Virus record (IMG/VR): IMGVR_UViG_3300001533_000797
Span: 1-44,363 of that record
Length of the DNA stretch: 44,363 nt
Reading direction: 5' to 3' (one strand)
Source: a virus
The position numbers and the translations under genes are program-made. Shown here one piece after another: positions 17,202 through 24,440 of this stretch. A model generated the notes under the pieces. The model was given only the letters and a program-made list of their open reading frames with translations. It ran no database searches and was not told where the DNA came from. The stretch's first letter is position 1. Each line of letters opens with the position of its first letter.

Positions 17202-17235
17202 CGAACAACTTTCCCTGCGAAACGTATAGTATAAT
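17202..17235 (+). promoter_or_regulatory. Early promoter P1 (CGAACA-N15-CGTA family)
   Basis: CGAACA at 17202-17207 is followed 15 bases later by CGTA at 17223. TATAGT and an overlapping perfect TATAAT (17230-17235) give a -10 region about 17 bases from CGAACA. It lies 48 bases before the GTG of the first early gene. It is the best -10 match in the family and may be read by the unmodified host polymerase. Confidence 0.7.
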
Positions 17236-17282
17236 GTAGCCGCGAATCGGTCGTGGTTTTTTTGTTCATAATGGAGTTTATC

Positions 17283-17627
17283 GTGCGTAAAATAATTACT
17301 TTCACCCATGGGGATAAGACACTGAGACTTACAGAAAAGGAGATGGAAGTGCTTGTAATGCACCATCCATTGTCCGATAATATGACCTATGCTGAAATAG
17401 CAGACTGGCTTGGAATAAGTATGTCATCTGTATCTACTCGGTTCAGAACTATGTATCGACGCAATCCATGGATTGAGGAAGAGATCAAGGCGGCTAAGAA
17501 GCGGGATGCAGAAAAACGGAAGGGACTGCGAAACTCCATAAAGAGAATGGGGGATATGTCCTGTATCAGCGCCAACAGTGAAGGAGAAGAAACCTTTCTG
17601 GGTCAGAAAGTAATTCGAAAGTTCTAG
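17283..17627 (+). CDS. Sigma-region-4-like helix-turn-helix protein (114 aa)
   Basis: The start is GTG 17283, six bases after GGAG, rather than an upstream ATG that lacks a ribosome site. Residues of about 15-60 form a region-4/LuxR-like HTH: LTEKEMEVLVMHHP, then MTYAEIADWLGISMSSVSTR. This is the fold that reads -35 elements in sigma factors. The C-terminus is basic (KAAKKRDAEKRKGLRNS). As the first early gene, placed just behind a promoter of the CGAACA family, it is a candidate transcription regulator, possibly a stand-alone region 4 that redirects host polymerase. It could also be a simple DNA-binding repressor. Confidence 0.7.
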   Translation: MRKIITFTHGDKTLRLTEKEMEVLVMHHPLSDNMTYAEIADWLGISMSSVSTRFRTMYRRNPWIEEEIKAAKKRDAEKRKGLRNSIKRMGDMSCISANSEGEETFLGQKVIRKF

Positions 17628-17628
17628 T

Positions 17629-19452
17629 ATGAATCATCTACTATACTCACTTTCAGACGTCCGAGACTTCTTTGACAAGAGAGATTTCCGCCTCTGCTCT
17701 TTTGATACCGAGACGACATCTCTTAACTACCATACTCTTAGGATGATGGGCTGTTCTTTCCACAACGGGGATAGTACATGCTATATAAACTTGCGTGGAA
17801 ACCCCGAGAGGGATTCAATCACGGCCTATCTGAAGCACCTATTTGCAACACACATAAAGAATCTTGTGATGCACAATGCCCCTTTCGATCTGAAGGTTCT
17901 TCATAAGGAAGGTATTACAGACGTCACAGATAATATCTTCTGCACAATGACTGCACATCATCTGATCGATGAGAACAGCAACCACGGGCTGAAAGAACTT
18001 TCCCTGCGTTATCTAAAAGTAGAGGGGATACGAACATTTGCAGAGGCATCAAAGTATGGATTTGATAGTCCAGAGTTTGTTGAGTACGCATGTAATGATG
18101 CTATATGGACGTGGGAACTTCACAAGATATTCAATAAGAAGTTGTTCGAGCTAGAGATCAACCGACTGTTCTTTGAAGTAGAGATGCCATTCCAGTTTAC
18201 TATAATGGACTTGGAGATCAACGGAGTAAGAGTAAACTTGGAGAGGCTGGAGGAGTTGCGTATAGCTGCCTCGGCTAAAAGATTTGAACTAAAGAGGAAG
18301 ATGTATGATATCGCCGGCCTAGGGTACACACTACAGGCAGATATGTTCACTGGCGAAGCGGAGATGGTCAGTAAGCATAAGCTTGGAAACCAGCAGAGGG
18401 CGCAGATAATAAAGAGCCGCGGGCTTGACTCCCCCTACAAAACAGACGGAGGAGATATTAGTGTAGGTAAGGAGACTTTGATTCATCTGAGGGGTGACGA
18501 ATTTGTTGATGCCCTTTACTTATACAACATTGTAGATAAGCTGCTGTCTTCTTTCGTAGAAAAAATTCCTTCTATGATAGATGATGATGGCCGTGTTCGG
18601 GCCTCCTATAATAACACTGGCACAGTAACGGGAAGACTGTCAAGCAGCGACCCTAACATGCAACAGAACCCGAAGGTCAATCCGGTACTTCCGTTTGACT
18701 TCAAGGGAATCTTTGAGGCGGATGAAGGCAAGAGCATAGTAAGCGCCGATTACGCCGGTCAGGAACTTAGGTTGCTCGCAATCGTTAGCGGGGATGAAAC
18801 ACTTATCGACGCTTTCAAGCAAAATCTAGACCCTCATCTTATGACGGGCAACGCAGTATTCGGGCTCGGTCTTACTAAAGAGCAGATGAAGAGAACAAGT
18901 GATGAATACAAAGAATTGAAAGAGCTGTATGACCACGAGCGTCATATTGGTAAGAATGGTTATAACTTCCCCATTATTTATGGAACAACCTCTTATGGCA
19001 TCGCAAGGAATACGGGAGTATCTGAGGAAGAAGCACAGGCAGGCATTGACAAGTTTTTCAACACCTACCCCGGAGTCCGTGATGCTATCAATAAATGTAC
19101 ATCCTTCCTCAAGAAATGCTGGCATGTTCGCTCTCTTACTCGCAGACGTAGACGTCTTGACCCTAACCAAAAGAAAAGCTACAGACAGGCCTTTAACTTC
19201 CTTATTCAAGGATTGGCATCAGACATGATTAGACGTGCATGCAACTTGGTCAGAGAAGAGATTAAGAGACACCCAGAGTGGGAAGCAAAGATCATCATGA
19301 TTGTCCATGACGAGATCGTCTTTGAGATCAAGAATGAATACTTAGACGTAGCAACGGAGAAGATCAAGTTCATCATGGAGCACGCGATGGACTTGCCATT
19401 GGACATGGAAGTGGAAATAGGAATCGGTAAGACGTACAGTGAGGCCAAATGA
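17629..19452 (+). CDS. Family A DNA polymerase with 3'-5' exonuclease (607 aa)
   Basis: The exonuclease domain shows motif I FDTETTS (about 25-31), motif [12 protein letters not shown] (about 82) and motif [11 protein letters not shown] (about 152). The polymerase domain shows motif [11 protein letters not shown] (about 372-381), motif [12 protein letters not shown] (about 441-451) and motif C VHDEIVFE (about 559). Motif A has DYAGQELR where bacterial Pol I has DYSQIELR. No 5'-3' exonuclease domain is present. It is the replicative polymerase of the phage, acting with the SSB, helicase and primase encoded further along. It starts one base after the HTH gene stop. Confidence 0.95.
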   Translation: MNHLLYSLSDVRDFFDKRDFRLCSFDTETTSLNYHTLRMMGCSFHNGDSTCYINLRGNPERDSITAYLKHLFATHIKNLVMHNAPFDLKVLHKEGITDVTDNIFCTMTAHHLIDENSNHGLKELSLRYLKVEGIRTFAEASKYGFDSPEFVEYACNDAIWTWELHKIFNKKLFELEINRLFFEVEMPFQFTIMDLEINGVRVNLERLEELRIAASAKRFELKRKMYDIAGLGYTLQADMFTGEAEMVSKHKLGNQQRAQIIKSRGLDSPYKTDGGDISVGKETLIHLRGDEFVDALYLYNIVDKLLSSFVEKIPSMIDDDGRVRASYNNTGTVTGRLSSSDPNMQQNPKVNPVLPFDFKGIFEADEGKSIVSADYAGQELRLLAIVSGDETLIDAFKQNLDPHLMTGNAVFGLGLTKEQMKRTSDEYKELKELYDHERHIGKNGYNFPIIYGTTSYGIARNTGVSEEEAQAGIDKFFNTYPGVRDAINKCTSFLKKCWHVRSLTRRRRRLDPNQKKSYRQAFNFLIQGLASDMIRRACNLVREEIKRHPEWEAKIIMIVHDEIVFEIKNEYLDVATEKIKFIMEHAMDLPLDMEVEIGIGKTYSEAK

Positions 19453-19679
19453 CTACCTACAAACGAGACTACGAGAAACTCCGCCGCAATGATATTTGTC
19501 CCTGCGGAAGTGGACAGAAGTACAAGAACTGCTGCTTGAAGAGAATTATAAAGACGGAGCAGGAAACATTCGAATACTTTTACAATAAGGAGAATGAGCA
19601 TGTGGATACTGCTGGGGATAATGCTGTCGATGGTAGGAGCAATATTGTACTTCCAGATTCACGAATTATCGTTCCGTGA
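19449..19679 (+). CDS. SEC-C motif zinc-binding protein (76 aa)
   Basis: The segment [17 protein letters not shown] (residues of about 13-29) is the SEC-C metal-binding motif known from the SecA C-terminus, which binds zinc and acidic proteins. The gene overlaps the polymerase stop by four bases (ATGA). Its last 80 bases overlap the next gene in another frame, which is unusual in this tightly packed arm. The final 25 residues may be unimportant, or the real protein may be shorter. Its partner is unknown. Confidence 0.7.
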   Translation: MTTYKRDYEKLRRNDICPCGSGQKYKNCCLKRIIKTEQETFEYFYNKENEHVDTAGDNAVDGRSNIVLPDSRIIVP

Positions 19680-19851
19680 TAAAGACACAGACCGGAAGCT
19701 AAAGAAGTATGCCGTTACACAGAGTAGGCGTCCTGAATGCATGACGTGGACACTTACGTGGAAAGTAAGGTCTTCCGATAAAGGAGTTGTCTTTGACTTC
19801 TTCTGTCCGAAGTGTGGCGACGTATCAGAGAAAGTAAGAGAGTTGTTGTAA
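19600..19851 (+). CDS. Membrane-anchored zinc-ribbon protein (83 aa)
   Basis: The start is ATG 19600, seven bases after AGGAG (a closer ATG at 19594 leaves only one base). Residues 2-20 are one hydrophobic helix ([18 protein letters not shown]). The body is soluble and ends in a zinc-ribbon pair (FFCPKCGD). It overlaps the stomatin-like gene by one base and probably works with it at the membrane. No family is recognised. Confidence 0.65.
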   Translation: MWILLGIMLSMVGAILYFQIHELSFRDKDTDRKLKKYAVTQSRRPECMTWTLTWKVRSSDKGVVFDFFCPKCGDVSEKVRELL

Positions 19852-20387
19852 TGGAATGGCTTAGTGAACTACTGAGGTCATTACGTGACTGGTTTCCTAG
19901 GAAGTGCTTTATCTCCCCAGATGAGGGAGGGGTTAGAATAACACTAGGAAAGGTGGTCCGTCTTCTTGAGCCCGGTTGGTATTTATATTGGCCACCCCTT
20001 CAAGAGTGCCGGGTAATTAAGATAGCTCCACAGATCGTCGACCTCCGGGCACAGAGCTCTCTTACTAGAGACCGGGTTAATCTTGCCATAAGCGGTGGGG
20101 TTAAGTATAGAGTAAGCGATTGCCGCAAGGCCCTGCTAAATGTACTAGACTACGACAAGACTATTCAGACACTGGCGCTTGGCATAATTGCAGAATACAT
20201 TAACCTGCGTGACTTCTCCGAATTGGGCGATCTTATAAAGATACGCGAGGCTATTCTCGCAGGAATAAAAGAAGAAGCCCGTGGCATGGGATTGTATATA
20301 ATGAGAATTTACATTACCGATATTGGAACAGCAAAGAACATCCGAATATTGGGGAGTTCGAATTACATTTATGATGAGGAAGAATGA
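19851..20387 (+). CDS. SPFH/stomatin (Band 7)-like protein (178 aa)
   Basis: Residues of about 22-165 match the SPFH core: EGGVRITLGKVVRLLEPGWYLYWP at the start, IVDLRAQSSLTRDRVNLAISGGVKYRV in the middle, and IREAILAGIKEEARGMGLYIMRIYITDIG near the end. This pattern (a changed-to-beta sheet with the arginine of the DxR loop and the amphipathic end) is typical of stomatin and prohibitin proteins, which form membrane-associated rings. The N-terminal helix ([16 protein letters not shown]) may bind the membrane rather than cross it. The start ATG shares a base with the previous stop. A membrane-scaffolding or host-protease-modulating role is possible; phage examples are few. Confidence 0.75.
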   Translation: MEWLSELLRSLRDWFPRKCFISPDEGGVRITLGKVVRLLEPGWYLYWPPLQECRVIKIAPQIVDLRAQSSLTRDRVNLAISGGVKYRVSDCRKALLNVLDYDKTIQTLALGIIAEYINLRDFSELGDLIKIREAILAGIKEEARGMGLYIMRIYITDIGTAKNIRILGSSNYIYDEEE

Positions 20388-20527
20388 TGGGACAAAAGCA
20401 TTCGGCGGGGAAGGGTTCAGTATACCGACCCGTAGATAAGAAGAAGTATGATGAGAACTACGGGCGGATTTTTGGTAAGAAGGTTAAGGAAGATGAGGCC
20501 ATTGATGACGGAAAGAAACATAATTAG
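20384..20527 (+). CDS. Small basic phage protein (47 aa)
   Basis: It overlaps the stomatin-like stop (ATGATG; either ATG may serve, the second lying four bases after AGGAAG). The protein starts MMGQKHSAGKGSVYRPVD and continues with KKYDENYGRIFGKK, a charged pattern seen in many short phage proteins of unknown role. It lies in a packed early operon. Confidence 0.65.
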   Translation: MMGQKHSAGKGSVYRPVDKKKYDENYGRIFGKKVKEDEAIDDGKKHN

Positions 20528-20705
20528 AGATATATACAGTTCACTTCATAGATGCGACGAGTGCCACAATCTAATAAACTGGCAGGACTTTGAACGCGGC
20601 TTGGCCCTGCGTCAACTCGTAGAAGTATCCGATAAAACAAAGAGAGTATACCATACATTATGCCGACACTGCTTTAGGCGTCTTAGCGGAAACACAGAAA
20701 GGTAG
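20505..20705 (+). CDS. Zinc-finger protein (66 aa)
   Basis: The start ATG 20505 lies six bases after GAGG and overlaps the previous gene by 23 bases. Two Cys pairs, CDEC (about residue 17) and CRHC (about residue 53), flank a helical stretch (WQDFERGLALRQL). This is a treble-clef or ribbon-type metal site. Nucleic acid binding is likely but no family is recognised. Confidence 0.65.
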   Translation: MTERNIIRDIYSSLHRCDECHNLINWQDFERGLALRQLVEVSDKTKRVYHTLCRHCFRRLSGNTER

Positions 20706-20708
20706 ATC

Positions 20709-21053
20709 ATGGCCCATACATTGAATACATTCGTTAGAAATTTCTGCAGTAACTTCTATGAGAACACCTGTGTCTTCGGAGACTGCAAGGTTCTGGATGG
20801 AAAGCCCTGTGATTTCTTTGAGAAGGGGGTATATCCTGAATGCGACCCCGGATATCTGTACGCAACGGAGACAGATTCCCACGAAAAGGTCCTGACTGGC
20901 TATCGTAAAATCAAAAAGGGATTCAAAGGACTGAAGATAGAGAATATTCGTACATGCGAATGCGGAAAACCGCTGTTGCCACACAAGAGATACTGCGATT
21001 CCTGCCGAATTTCGAGGCGCAAGGCTTCCATTCGTGCGAAAGCTAAGAGTTAA
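20709..21053 (+). CDS. Cysteine-rich protein with zinc ribbon (114 aa)
   Basis: The N-terminal half has spaced cysteines (FCSNFYENTCVFGDC, then GKPCDFF). The C-terminal half has a zinc ribbon, RTCECGKPLLPHKRYCDSC, followed by a very basic end (RISRRKASIRAKAK). The N-terminal pattern recalls the Cys-rich phage proteins sometimes grouped as cysteine-rich VLP, though I am not certain. The basic tail suggests nucleic acid contact. It is the last gene before the gene-poor stretch. Confidence 0.65.
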   Translation: MAHTLNTFVRNFCSNFYENTCVFGDCKVLDGKPCDFFEKGVYPECDPGYLYATETDSHEKVLTGYRKIKKGFKGLKIENIRTCECGKPLLPHKRYCDSCRISRRKASIRAKAKS

Positions 21054-21943
21054 TAGATCGTTGGTGACAGTTAAGCTGATTTTACCCCCGTTTTTGATAG
21101 CGTAAAGGCCGATTTTTTTGATCAAATTTCAGGATACGTACCATAGGTCCACTAGAAATATGCCCCTCTCAGAATCAATCCTAGAGCGTTCTACGCCAAG
21201 ACATGTTTTGTCCAGATATATACCGATAATCCGAAAATTTTATACACATAAAATTCCCGCACATTATGATTGAAAATCATAATTTCGAGAAAAATTATCC
21301 ATATATTTTCGAAGAGTCGAAAATTTACCGTAAGAGGATTTCGTCTTAATATACCATCCGGGACTTGAATATCGAAACCGGACGTACCTACACCCATCCG
21401 ATAATATACGGACGTGCGATTGAGATTATCCTTTATTATGGGCGCCTATTGAAGATCGTCTTACTCTCGTCCTATAACATGGGGGGCGTTCGGCGGGATT
21501 GACCCTTATTATCGACAGATAAATGGAGTCTTGATTTGTAATTCCGATAATAACCTATCGGCTGGCTGCGTCTATTCCTTACAATCGCTACAGACCTGCC
21601 GAACACGGGCCGAACAGACTTGCGATATTATAGGACTGTCGGCTGTCTGTCCGATAATATAACAGGACATTGTTACTCTGTGTCTTTTCCGTCAAAAGTA
21701 TTATCCCGCTATTTTCTTTATTCACGGGCTGGAAACCAATCCGGAATTGTTTTTCTTGTTTATCTATCCCTCTTTATGGGCGATAAACGGCGATTGAAAA
21801 AGGCTCATTCTGCTATATAGGCTAATACATTTTCGCAGGAAAATAAGGGGCGTCGGCAGGATATTGATTGACTTCGGGCAGTCTATCGGGTATACTCTTT
21901 TATGGCCTGTCGGCAAGCGGCTTTGACAAGTTAATAAAGAGGT
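21054..21943. other. Gene-poor stretch with dispersed GTCCGATAAT-type motifs
   Basis: No reading frame here has a ribosome binding site and plausible protein texture. The stretch contains a perfect inverted repeat ATTATGATT/AATCATAAT (21263-21283). It also holds many variants of a short motif: TCCGATAATATA (21397), GTCCTATAA (21469), TTATTATCGAC (21507), TCCGATAATAA (21543), ATATTATAGGAC (21625) and GTCCGATAATAT (21649). The last two face each other and form a 12-base near-perfect inverted pair. This looks like a regulatory or origin region. Confidence 0.6.
21868..21896 (+). promoter_or_regulatory. Sigma-70-type promoter
   Basis: TTGACT (21868-21873) and TATACT (21891-21896) are separated by exactly 17 bases. 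This is a near-consensus host-type promoter placed about 50 bases before the small gene cluster at 21949-22377. Confidence 0.75.
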
Positions 21944-21948
21944 ATGCT

Positions 21949-22020
21949 ATGGGGACTTGCGTTTGGATTGTTATCTGCATTTCGTTCGCTTTGTTTGTCA
22001 ATTCTATTCTACGGAGATAG
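21949..22020 (+). CDS. Small membrane peptide (23 aa)
   Basis: ATG 21949 lies six bases after AGAGG and behind the promoter at 21868. Almost the whole peptide (CVWIVICISFALFVNSIL) is one hydrophobic helix ending in two arginines. This fits a single-pass inner membrane peptide. An overlapping ATG at 21944 in another frame has its ribosome site only one base away and is less likely. The function is unknown; such peptides may be toxins, inhibitors or lysis helpers. Confidence 0.5.
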   Translation: MGTCVWIVICISFALFVNSILRR

Positions 22021-22024
22021 TACG

Positions 22025-22192
22025 GTGAATCGAAAGATAATGGTAAATGGTGAATTGGTTGTTGTCTTGTATCGTCCTACTAAACGGTATCTATCTCTAT
22101 CGGACGGGAATATATACGATAGAGACAGTGATACTGTGATTATGCGAGATACCTTGCATTTGATTATGGAAAAGGGTGAGACGGATGAGTAG
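22025..22192 (+). CDS. Small soluble protein (55 aa)
   Basis: GTG 22025 lies nine bases after GGAG. The protein is beta-rich and polar (GELVVVLYRPTKRYLSLSDG, DTVIMRDTLHLIMEKGE). It is the second gene of a four-gene cluster driven by a host-type promoter and closed by a strong terminator. No family is recognised. Confidence 0.5.
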   Translation: MNRKIMVNGELVVVLYRPTKRYLSLSDGNIYDRDSDTVIMRDTLHLIMEKGETDE

Positions 22193-22322
22193 AGAGGCCA
22201 AAGAATTCTATCGGCGTGAATACAATCGTATCAAAAGGCTTTTGCATACGTGCGCGCCTGCGGAAAAGGAAAGCTTGAAACGACTATTCAATTACTACTA
22301 CAGGCGGATGGATTATGAGTAA
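22185..22322 (+). CDS. Small basic helical protein (45 aa)
   Basis: It overlaps the previous gene by eight bases. The protein is Arg/Lys/Tyr-rich and helical (EFYRREYNRIKRLLH, LKRLFNYYYRRMDY), which suggests nucleic acid or membrane-surface binding. The function is unknown. Confidence 0.5.
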   Translation: MSREAKEFYRREYNRIKRLLHTCAPAEKESLKRLFNYYYRRMDYE

Positions 22323-22377
22323 AGACTGGAAAACATTGTTTTGGTTAACGGTTTGGGCATATATCGCATTATGCTAA
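22315..22377 (+). CDS. Small Trp-rich membrane peptide (20 aa)
   Basis: ATG 22315 overlaps the preceding gene by eight bases, with AGGCGG seven bases ahead. The peptide (MSKDWKTLFWLTVWAYIALC) is a short amphipathic or transmembrane helix with three tryptophans. It is the last gene before a rho-independent terminator. Confidence 0.4.
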   Translation: MSKDWKTLFWLTVWAYIALC

Positions 22378-22392
22378 TCTCTTTACCCTCTT

Positions 22393-22432
22393 GACTATCG
22401 GTTATTGACGTATAATCGGTAGTCATTTTTTT
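22393..22432 (+). terminator. Rho-independent terminator of the small cluster
   Basis: A 13-base-pair stem (GACTATCGGTTAT paired with ATAATCGGTAGTC, two G-U pairs) closes a six-base loop and is followed by ATTTTTTTA. This is a strong terminator about 15 bases after the last small gene, so the cluster is an independent transcription unit. Confidence 0.85.
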
Positions 22433-22763
22433 ATGTCTATGGTTTATTATTATAGGACCATACGCTAGGTGTTTTTGCCGCCGTTTCGGCGGATTATAAC
22501 GATTATATCGGACGTAAAACAAGCCTATTTTACGGGATTTTACCTCTTATTGTCGGACGATGTTGATCAGGATTTTGTTCGATATTATCGGACTGGGGTC
22601 TATTTCGCTTCACGTTCGATTTTAAGCCGTTTTATTTTCGTGCGGTCTATGATACCCGTTTTCCTTTTTAACGCAACACAAGCGATTCTAGGCGCTTTTA
22701 GAAAGCTTGCCGATTATCGCTATTGCCACAACCAGCCCCGAAATTATTATCGGACCTTGGGGG
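22433..22763. other. Non-coding stretch with five motif copies
   Basis: A long plus-strand reading frame crosses this stretch, but it runs through a terminator and an opposing gene and has no ribosome site, so I do not accept it. The stretch contains TTATTATAGGAC (22447), ATTATATCGGAC (22502), TTATTGTCGGAC (22547), ATATTATCGGAC (22582) and ATTATTATCGGAC (22743), all in the same orientation. It also has a GCCGCCGTTTCGGCGG palindrome (22478-22493). Confidence 0.55.
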
Positions 22764-22794
22764 TCAAAAAAATAGGGCGGGTTTTATCCCGCCC
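22764..22794 (-). terminator. Rho-independent terminator of the 61-aa gene
   Basis: On the minus strand GGGCGGG-ATAAAA-CCCGCCC is followed by TATTTTTTTG. The 20-base hairpin is identical to the one ending the early operon at 38027-38046. It closes the minus-strand gene at 22804-22989. Confidence 0.9.
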
Positions 22795-22803
22795 CAAACC
22801 GAT

Positions 22804-22989
22804 TCACGCGCTAGCGATATACGCGTTAACGCCCAAGATAAGGTTTTGCCCGTCAATCACGATTGACGTCCGGACGTTGCCGCGCGTTGACGCGACTACT
22901 TTACTTTTTCCGCTCGCCGATTTTGCCGGATTCTTTGTTTCGGCATCCAAAGTAATAACCAACTTGCCATTTTTCAATTCTGTAGTCAT
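22804..22989 (-). CDS. Small protein of unknown function (61 aa)
   Basis: A convincing stand-alone gene on the strand opposite to its early neighbours: AGGGGT lies six bases before ATG 22989, and a strong terminator follows. The protein has an N-terminal strand pair (LKNGKLVITLDAE), a Ser/Lys-rich middle (ASGKSKVVASTRGN) and a final strand (IVIDGQNLILGVNAYI). I recall similar short, uncharacterised phage proteins with the KxxVVASTRGN segment, but no function. A DNA-binding or regulatory role would suit its position among the repeated motifs; that is inference. Confidence 0.75.
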   Translation of the reverse strand: MTTELKNGKLVITLDAETKNPAKSASGKSKVVASTRGNVRTSIVIDGQNLILGVNAYIASA

Positions 22990-23041
22990 GGTAAACCCCT
23001 AAAAAGATAATAAAACATTAAAACGCGTGCTTGTGTCCGCC

Positions 23042-23158
23042 CTAGTACTCGAAAGGAAATTCAACGTTATCCGACTCCATCGGGCATGGCAATTCCGTTT
23101 CGGTACACTCCATTTCTTCCGCATCCCAAAAAGGACAGTTTTCACACTTCTTTTCCAC
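23042..23158 (-). CDS. Small acidic Cys-rich protein (38 aa)
   Basis: GTG 23158 lies seven bases after GGGAGG, the best ribosome site of the region. The short product has four cysteines (CENCPFWDAEEMEC, then LPC) and an acidic C-terminus. It may bind zinc or iron-sulphur. It is transcribed toward the 61-aa gene and lies behind two sites of the CGAACA family. A TTGACA-17-TATAGT pair overlaps its start and could add a promoter for the downstream gene. Confidence 0.55.
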   Translation of the reverse strand: MEKKCENCPFWDAEEMECTETELPCPMESDNVEFPFEY

Positions 23159-23202
23159 TATACTACCTCCCGATTAAATTGTCAAATAGCCTGCTTCTAC
23201 GG

Positions 23203-23231
23203 TCTTTACGCCGCGGCGTTCTGTGTGTTCG
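23203..23231 (-). promoter_or_regulatory. Promoter-like site P5 (CGAACA-N15-CGTA family)
   Basis: On the minus strand CGAACA (23231-23226) is followed after exactly 15 bases by CGTA (23210-23207) and TAAAGA. It lies 45 bases before the GTG of the Cys-rich small gene. Confidence 0.55.
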
Positions 23232-23264
23232 GCGAAAATTTTTTCTTTCGTCCGAACGCCATAA

Positions 23265-23293
23265 GTAATACGGGCTTGCCTTTACTGTGTTCG
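23265..23293 (-). promoter_or_regulatory. Promoter-like site P6 (CGAACA-N15-CGTA family)
   Basis: On the minus strand CGAACA (23293-23288) is followed after exactly 15 bases by CGTA (23272-23269), giving TATTAC as a -10-like hexamer. It lies 62 bases upstream of P5 in the same direction. Confidence 0.5.
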
Positions 23294-23298
23294 GCCAT

Positions 23299-24070
23299 TT
23301 TCAGGAAATTCTTTTTAATTATCGCCCATCCGAAATCTCATTTATTTATTATAGGACGTACGGGGTTTGGTCTGATAATATCGAAAATAAGTCGTGGCCG
23401 TTTGTGAGGATTGTATCGACTGCTTTTGGTCCCATAATAATACTGGGCTAACGTCCGATATTTCTGATCTCGCGTGCGCGCGTGCCTGTGGAGTCATACC
23501 GTAAGCGGATTAGTCGATGCATAAGCTGATTAGTTGGGAGTTGTTCTACCGTAAGCAGATTACGCAGGAAGAATTCAGCCGGGCACTTATGAAGTATAAG
23601 CCCCTACATGGCTCATTCCGTATTCACCATGCGAGACTTATTTGTAGTGATAATCAACTTTCGGCTTCCTGCCTCACTCGGCCAATCTCTTGTAGTCATC
23701 CTGACGATTTTTGACCCGCTCGCATCCCTGCTCGCTATCGCTGCTTCTGTATTTACCAACATAACTCGGCATAACTCGTTCTGGAAACTAAATTCCAAAT
23801 ATCCACATAAGCAAATAGCCAATAATAATCTGGATTTTGGCCTAAAAACGAAGATAAAAAACTTTTGCTAAAATTGAAAAAACATCGGTACAAACAATTC
23901 TTGATTAGTTTTGCATCCAGAATGTTAGAAGAATGGTGGAGCGAAGCGGCCGATAAAAATTGCGATTTTGGCGAAATAAAAAATTTTCAAAAAACTTTCG
24001 AACAAAAAAAATTTTCGCCCGTATGATAGGCGAAAGCGAAAATAAAATCCGCCGTCCTTTGGAGATCAAA
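23299..24070. other. Gene-poor stretch, AT-rich on its right side
   Basis: It contains three further motif copies (TTATTATAGGAC at 23346, GTCTGATAATAT at 23370, GTCCCATAATAAT at 23429). It also has an imperfect direct repeat ACCGTAAGC(G/A)GATTA (23499 and 23550). A reading frame at 23517-23714 begins in a protein-like way but lacks a ribosome site and degenerates. It may be a gene remnant. From 23870 the sequence is poly-A/T rich and leads into promoter P2. Confidence 0.5.
23999..24030 (+). promoter_or_regulatory. Early promoter P2 (CGAACA-N15-CGTA family)
   Basis: CGAACA (23999-24004) is followed after 15 bases by CGTA (24020) and TATGAT as -10, with a poly-A/T tract upstream. It lies about 45 bases before the first gene of the second early block (24071). 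After the -10 it shares CGAAAGC(G/A)AAAAT with P3. Confidence 0.7.
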
Positions 24071-24163
24071 ATGGAAAGTAAAGTGATTTACGTTGTCGTA
24101 CGAGAGCCAACACTATTCTCCTTCCAAAGAATAGAGAATCTGTACGAAGAGGAACTAAGATGA
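24071..24163 (+). CDS. Small early protein (30 aa)
   Basis: ATG 24071 lies seven bases after GGAG and just behind promoter P2. The short product (a hydrophobic strand KVIYVVVREP and an acidic helix IENLYEEEL) overlaps the next gene by four bases. The function is unknown. Confidence 0.55.
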   Translation: MESKVIYVVVREPTLFSFQRIENLYEEELR

Positions 24164-24429
24164 CAGTAAGAGTAAGACTATCAGACCTGACAAGATTTGC
24201 CAAAGAAAATGGATACGTCGTGGCAATCTATGAAAGATTAACCGACTGGTGGTACTTGACGGACGAGAATCTCGGTGAAGTTGATGAATTTGACTACGAC
24301 GAGAACAGAATACTTGCAGCAAGGGGCCTAGGAACGGGTGTAGACTTCCGAAACACCTACTCAGAGGATGGACAGTATATGTATGTACTGCATAACACGT
24401 ACCGTTTAACGACTGTACTACAAGCGTAG
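24160..24429 (+). CDS. Early protein of unknown function (89 aa)
   Basis: ATG 24160 overlaps the upstream stop and follows GAGGAACTAAG. The product is an alpha/beta protein rich in Tyr and Asp (VVAIYERLTDWWYLTDENLG, VDEFDYDENRILAARG). No family is recognised. It belongs to the block transcribed from P2. Confidence 0.6.
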   Translation: MTVRVRLSDLTRFAKENGYVVAIYERLTDWWYLTDENLGEVDEFDYDENRILAARGLGTGVDFRNTYSEDGQYMYVLHNTYRLTTVLQA

Positions 24430-24440
24430 AAAGGACAGAC

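Noticed and set aside
20658-21125. Minus-strand 155-codon frame
   Set aside because: It is antisense to a clear Cys-rich plus-strand gene with operon spacing.
21599-21635. CGAACA occurrences at 21600 and 21611 as additional promoter-family sites
   Set aside because: CGTA is not found 15 bases downstream of either.
22469-23002. Plus-strand 177-codon open frame
   Set aside because: It lacks an ATG with ribosome site, runs through a strong terminator, and is antisense to the well-supported 61-aa gene.
23206-23298. Minus-strand 30-codon frame (MAEHSKGKPVLLMAFGRKKK...)
   Set aside because: It has no clear ribosome site and overlaps both promoter-like sites P5 and P6, so it is more likely chance.
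23517-23714. Plus-strand frame starting MHKLISWELFYRKQITQEEF
   Set aside because: The start is protein-like but there is no ribosome site and the second half is not; kept only as a possible gene remnant.
23613-23822. Minus-strand 69-codon frame
   Set aside because: No ribosome site, and the start lies in a short direct repeat (CATAACTCGGCATAACTCG); no neighbouring unit supports it.
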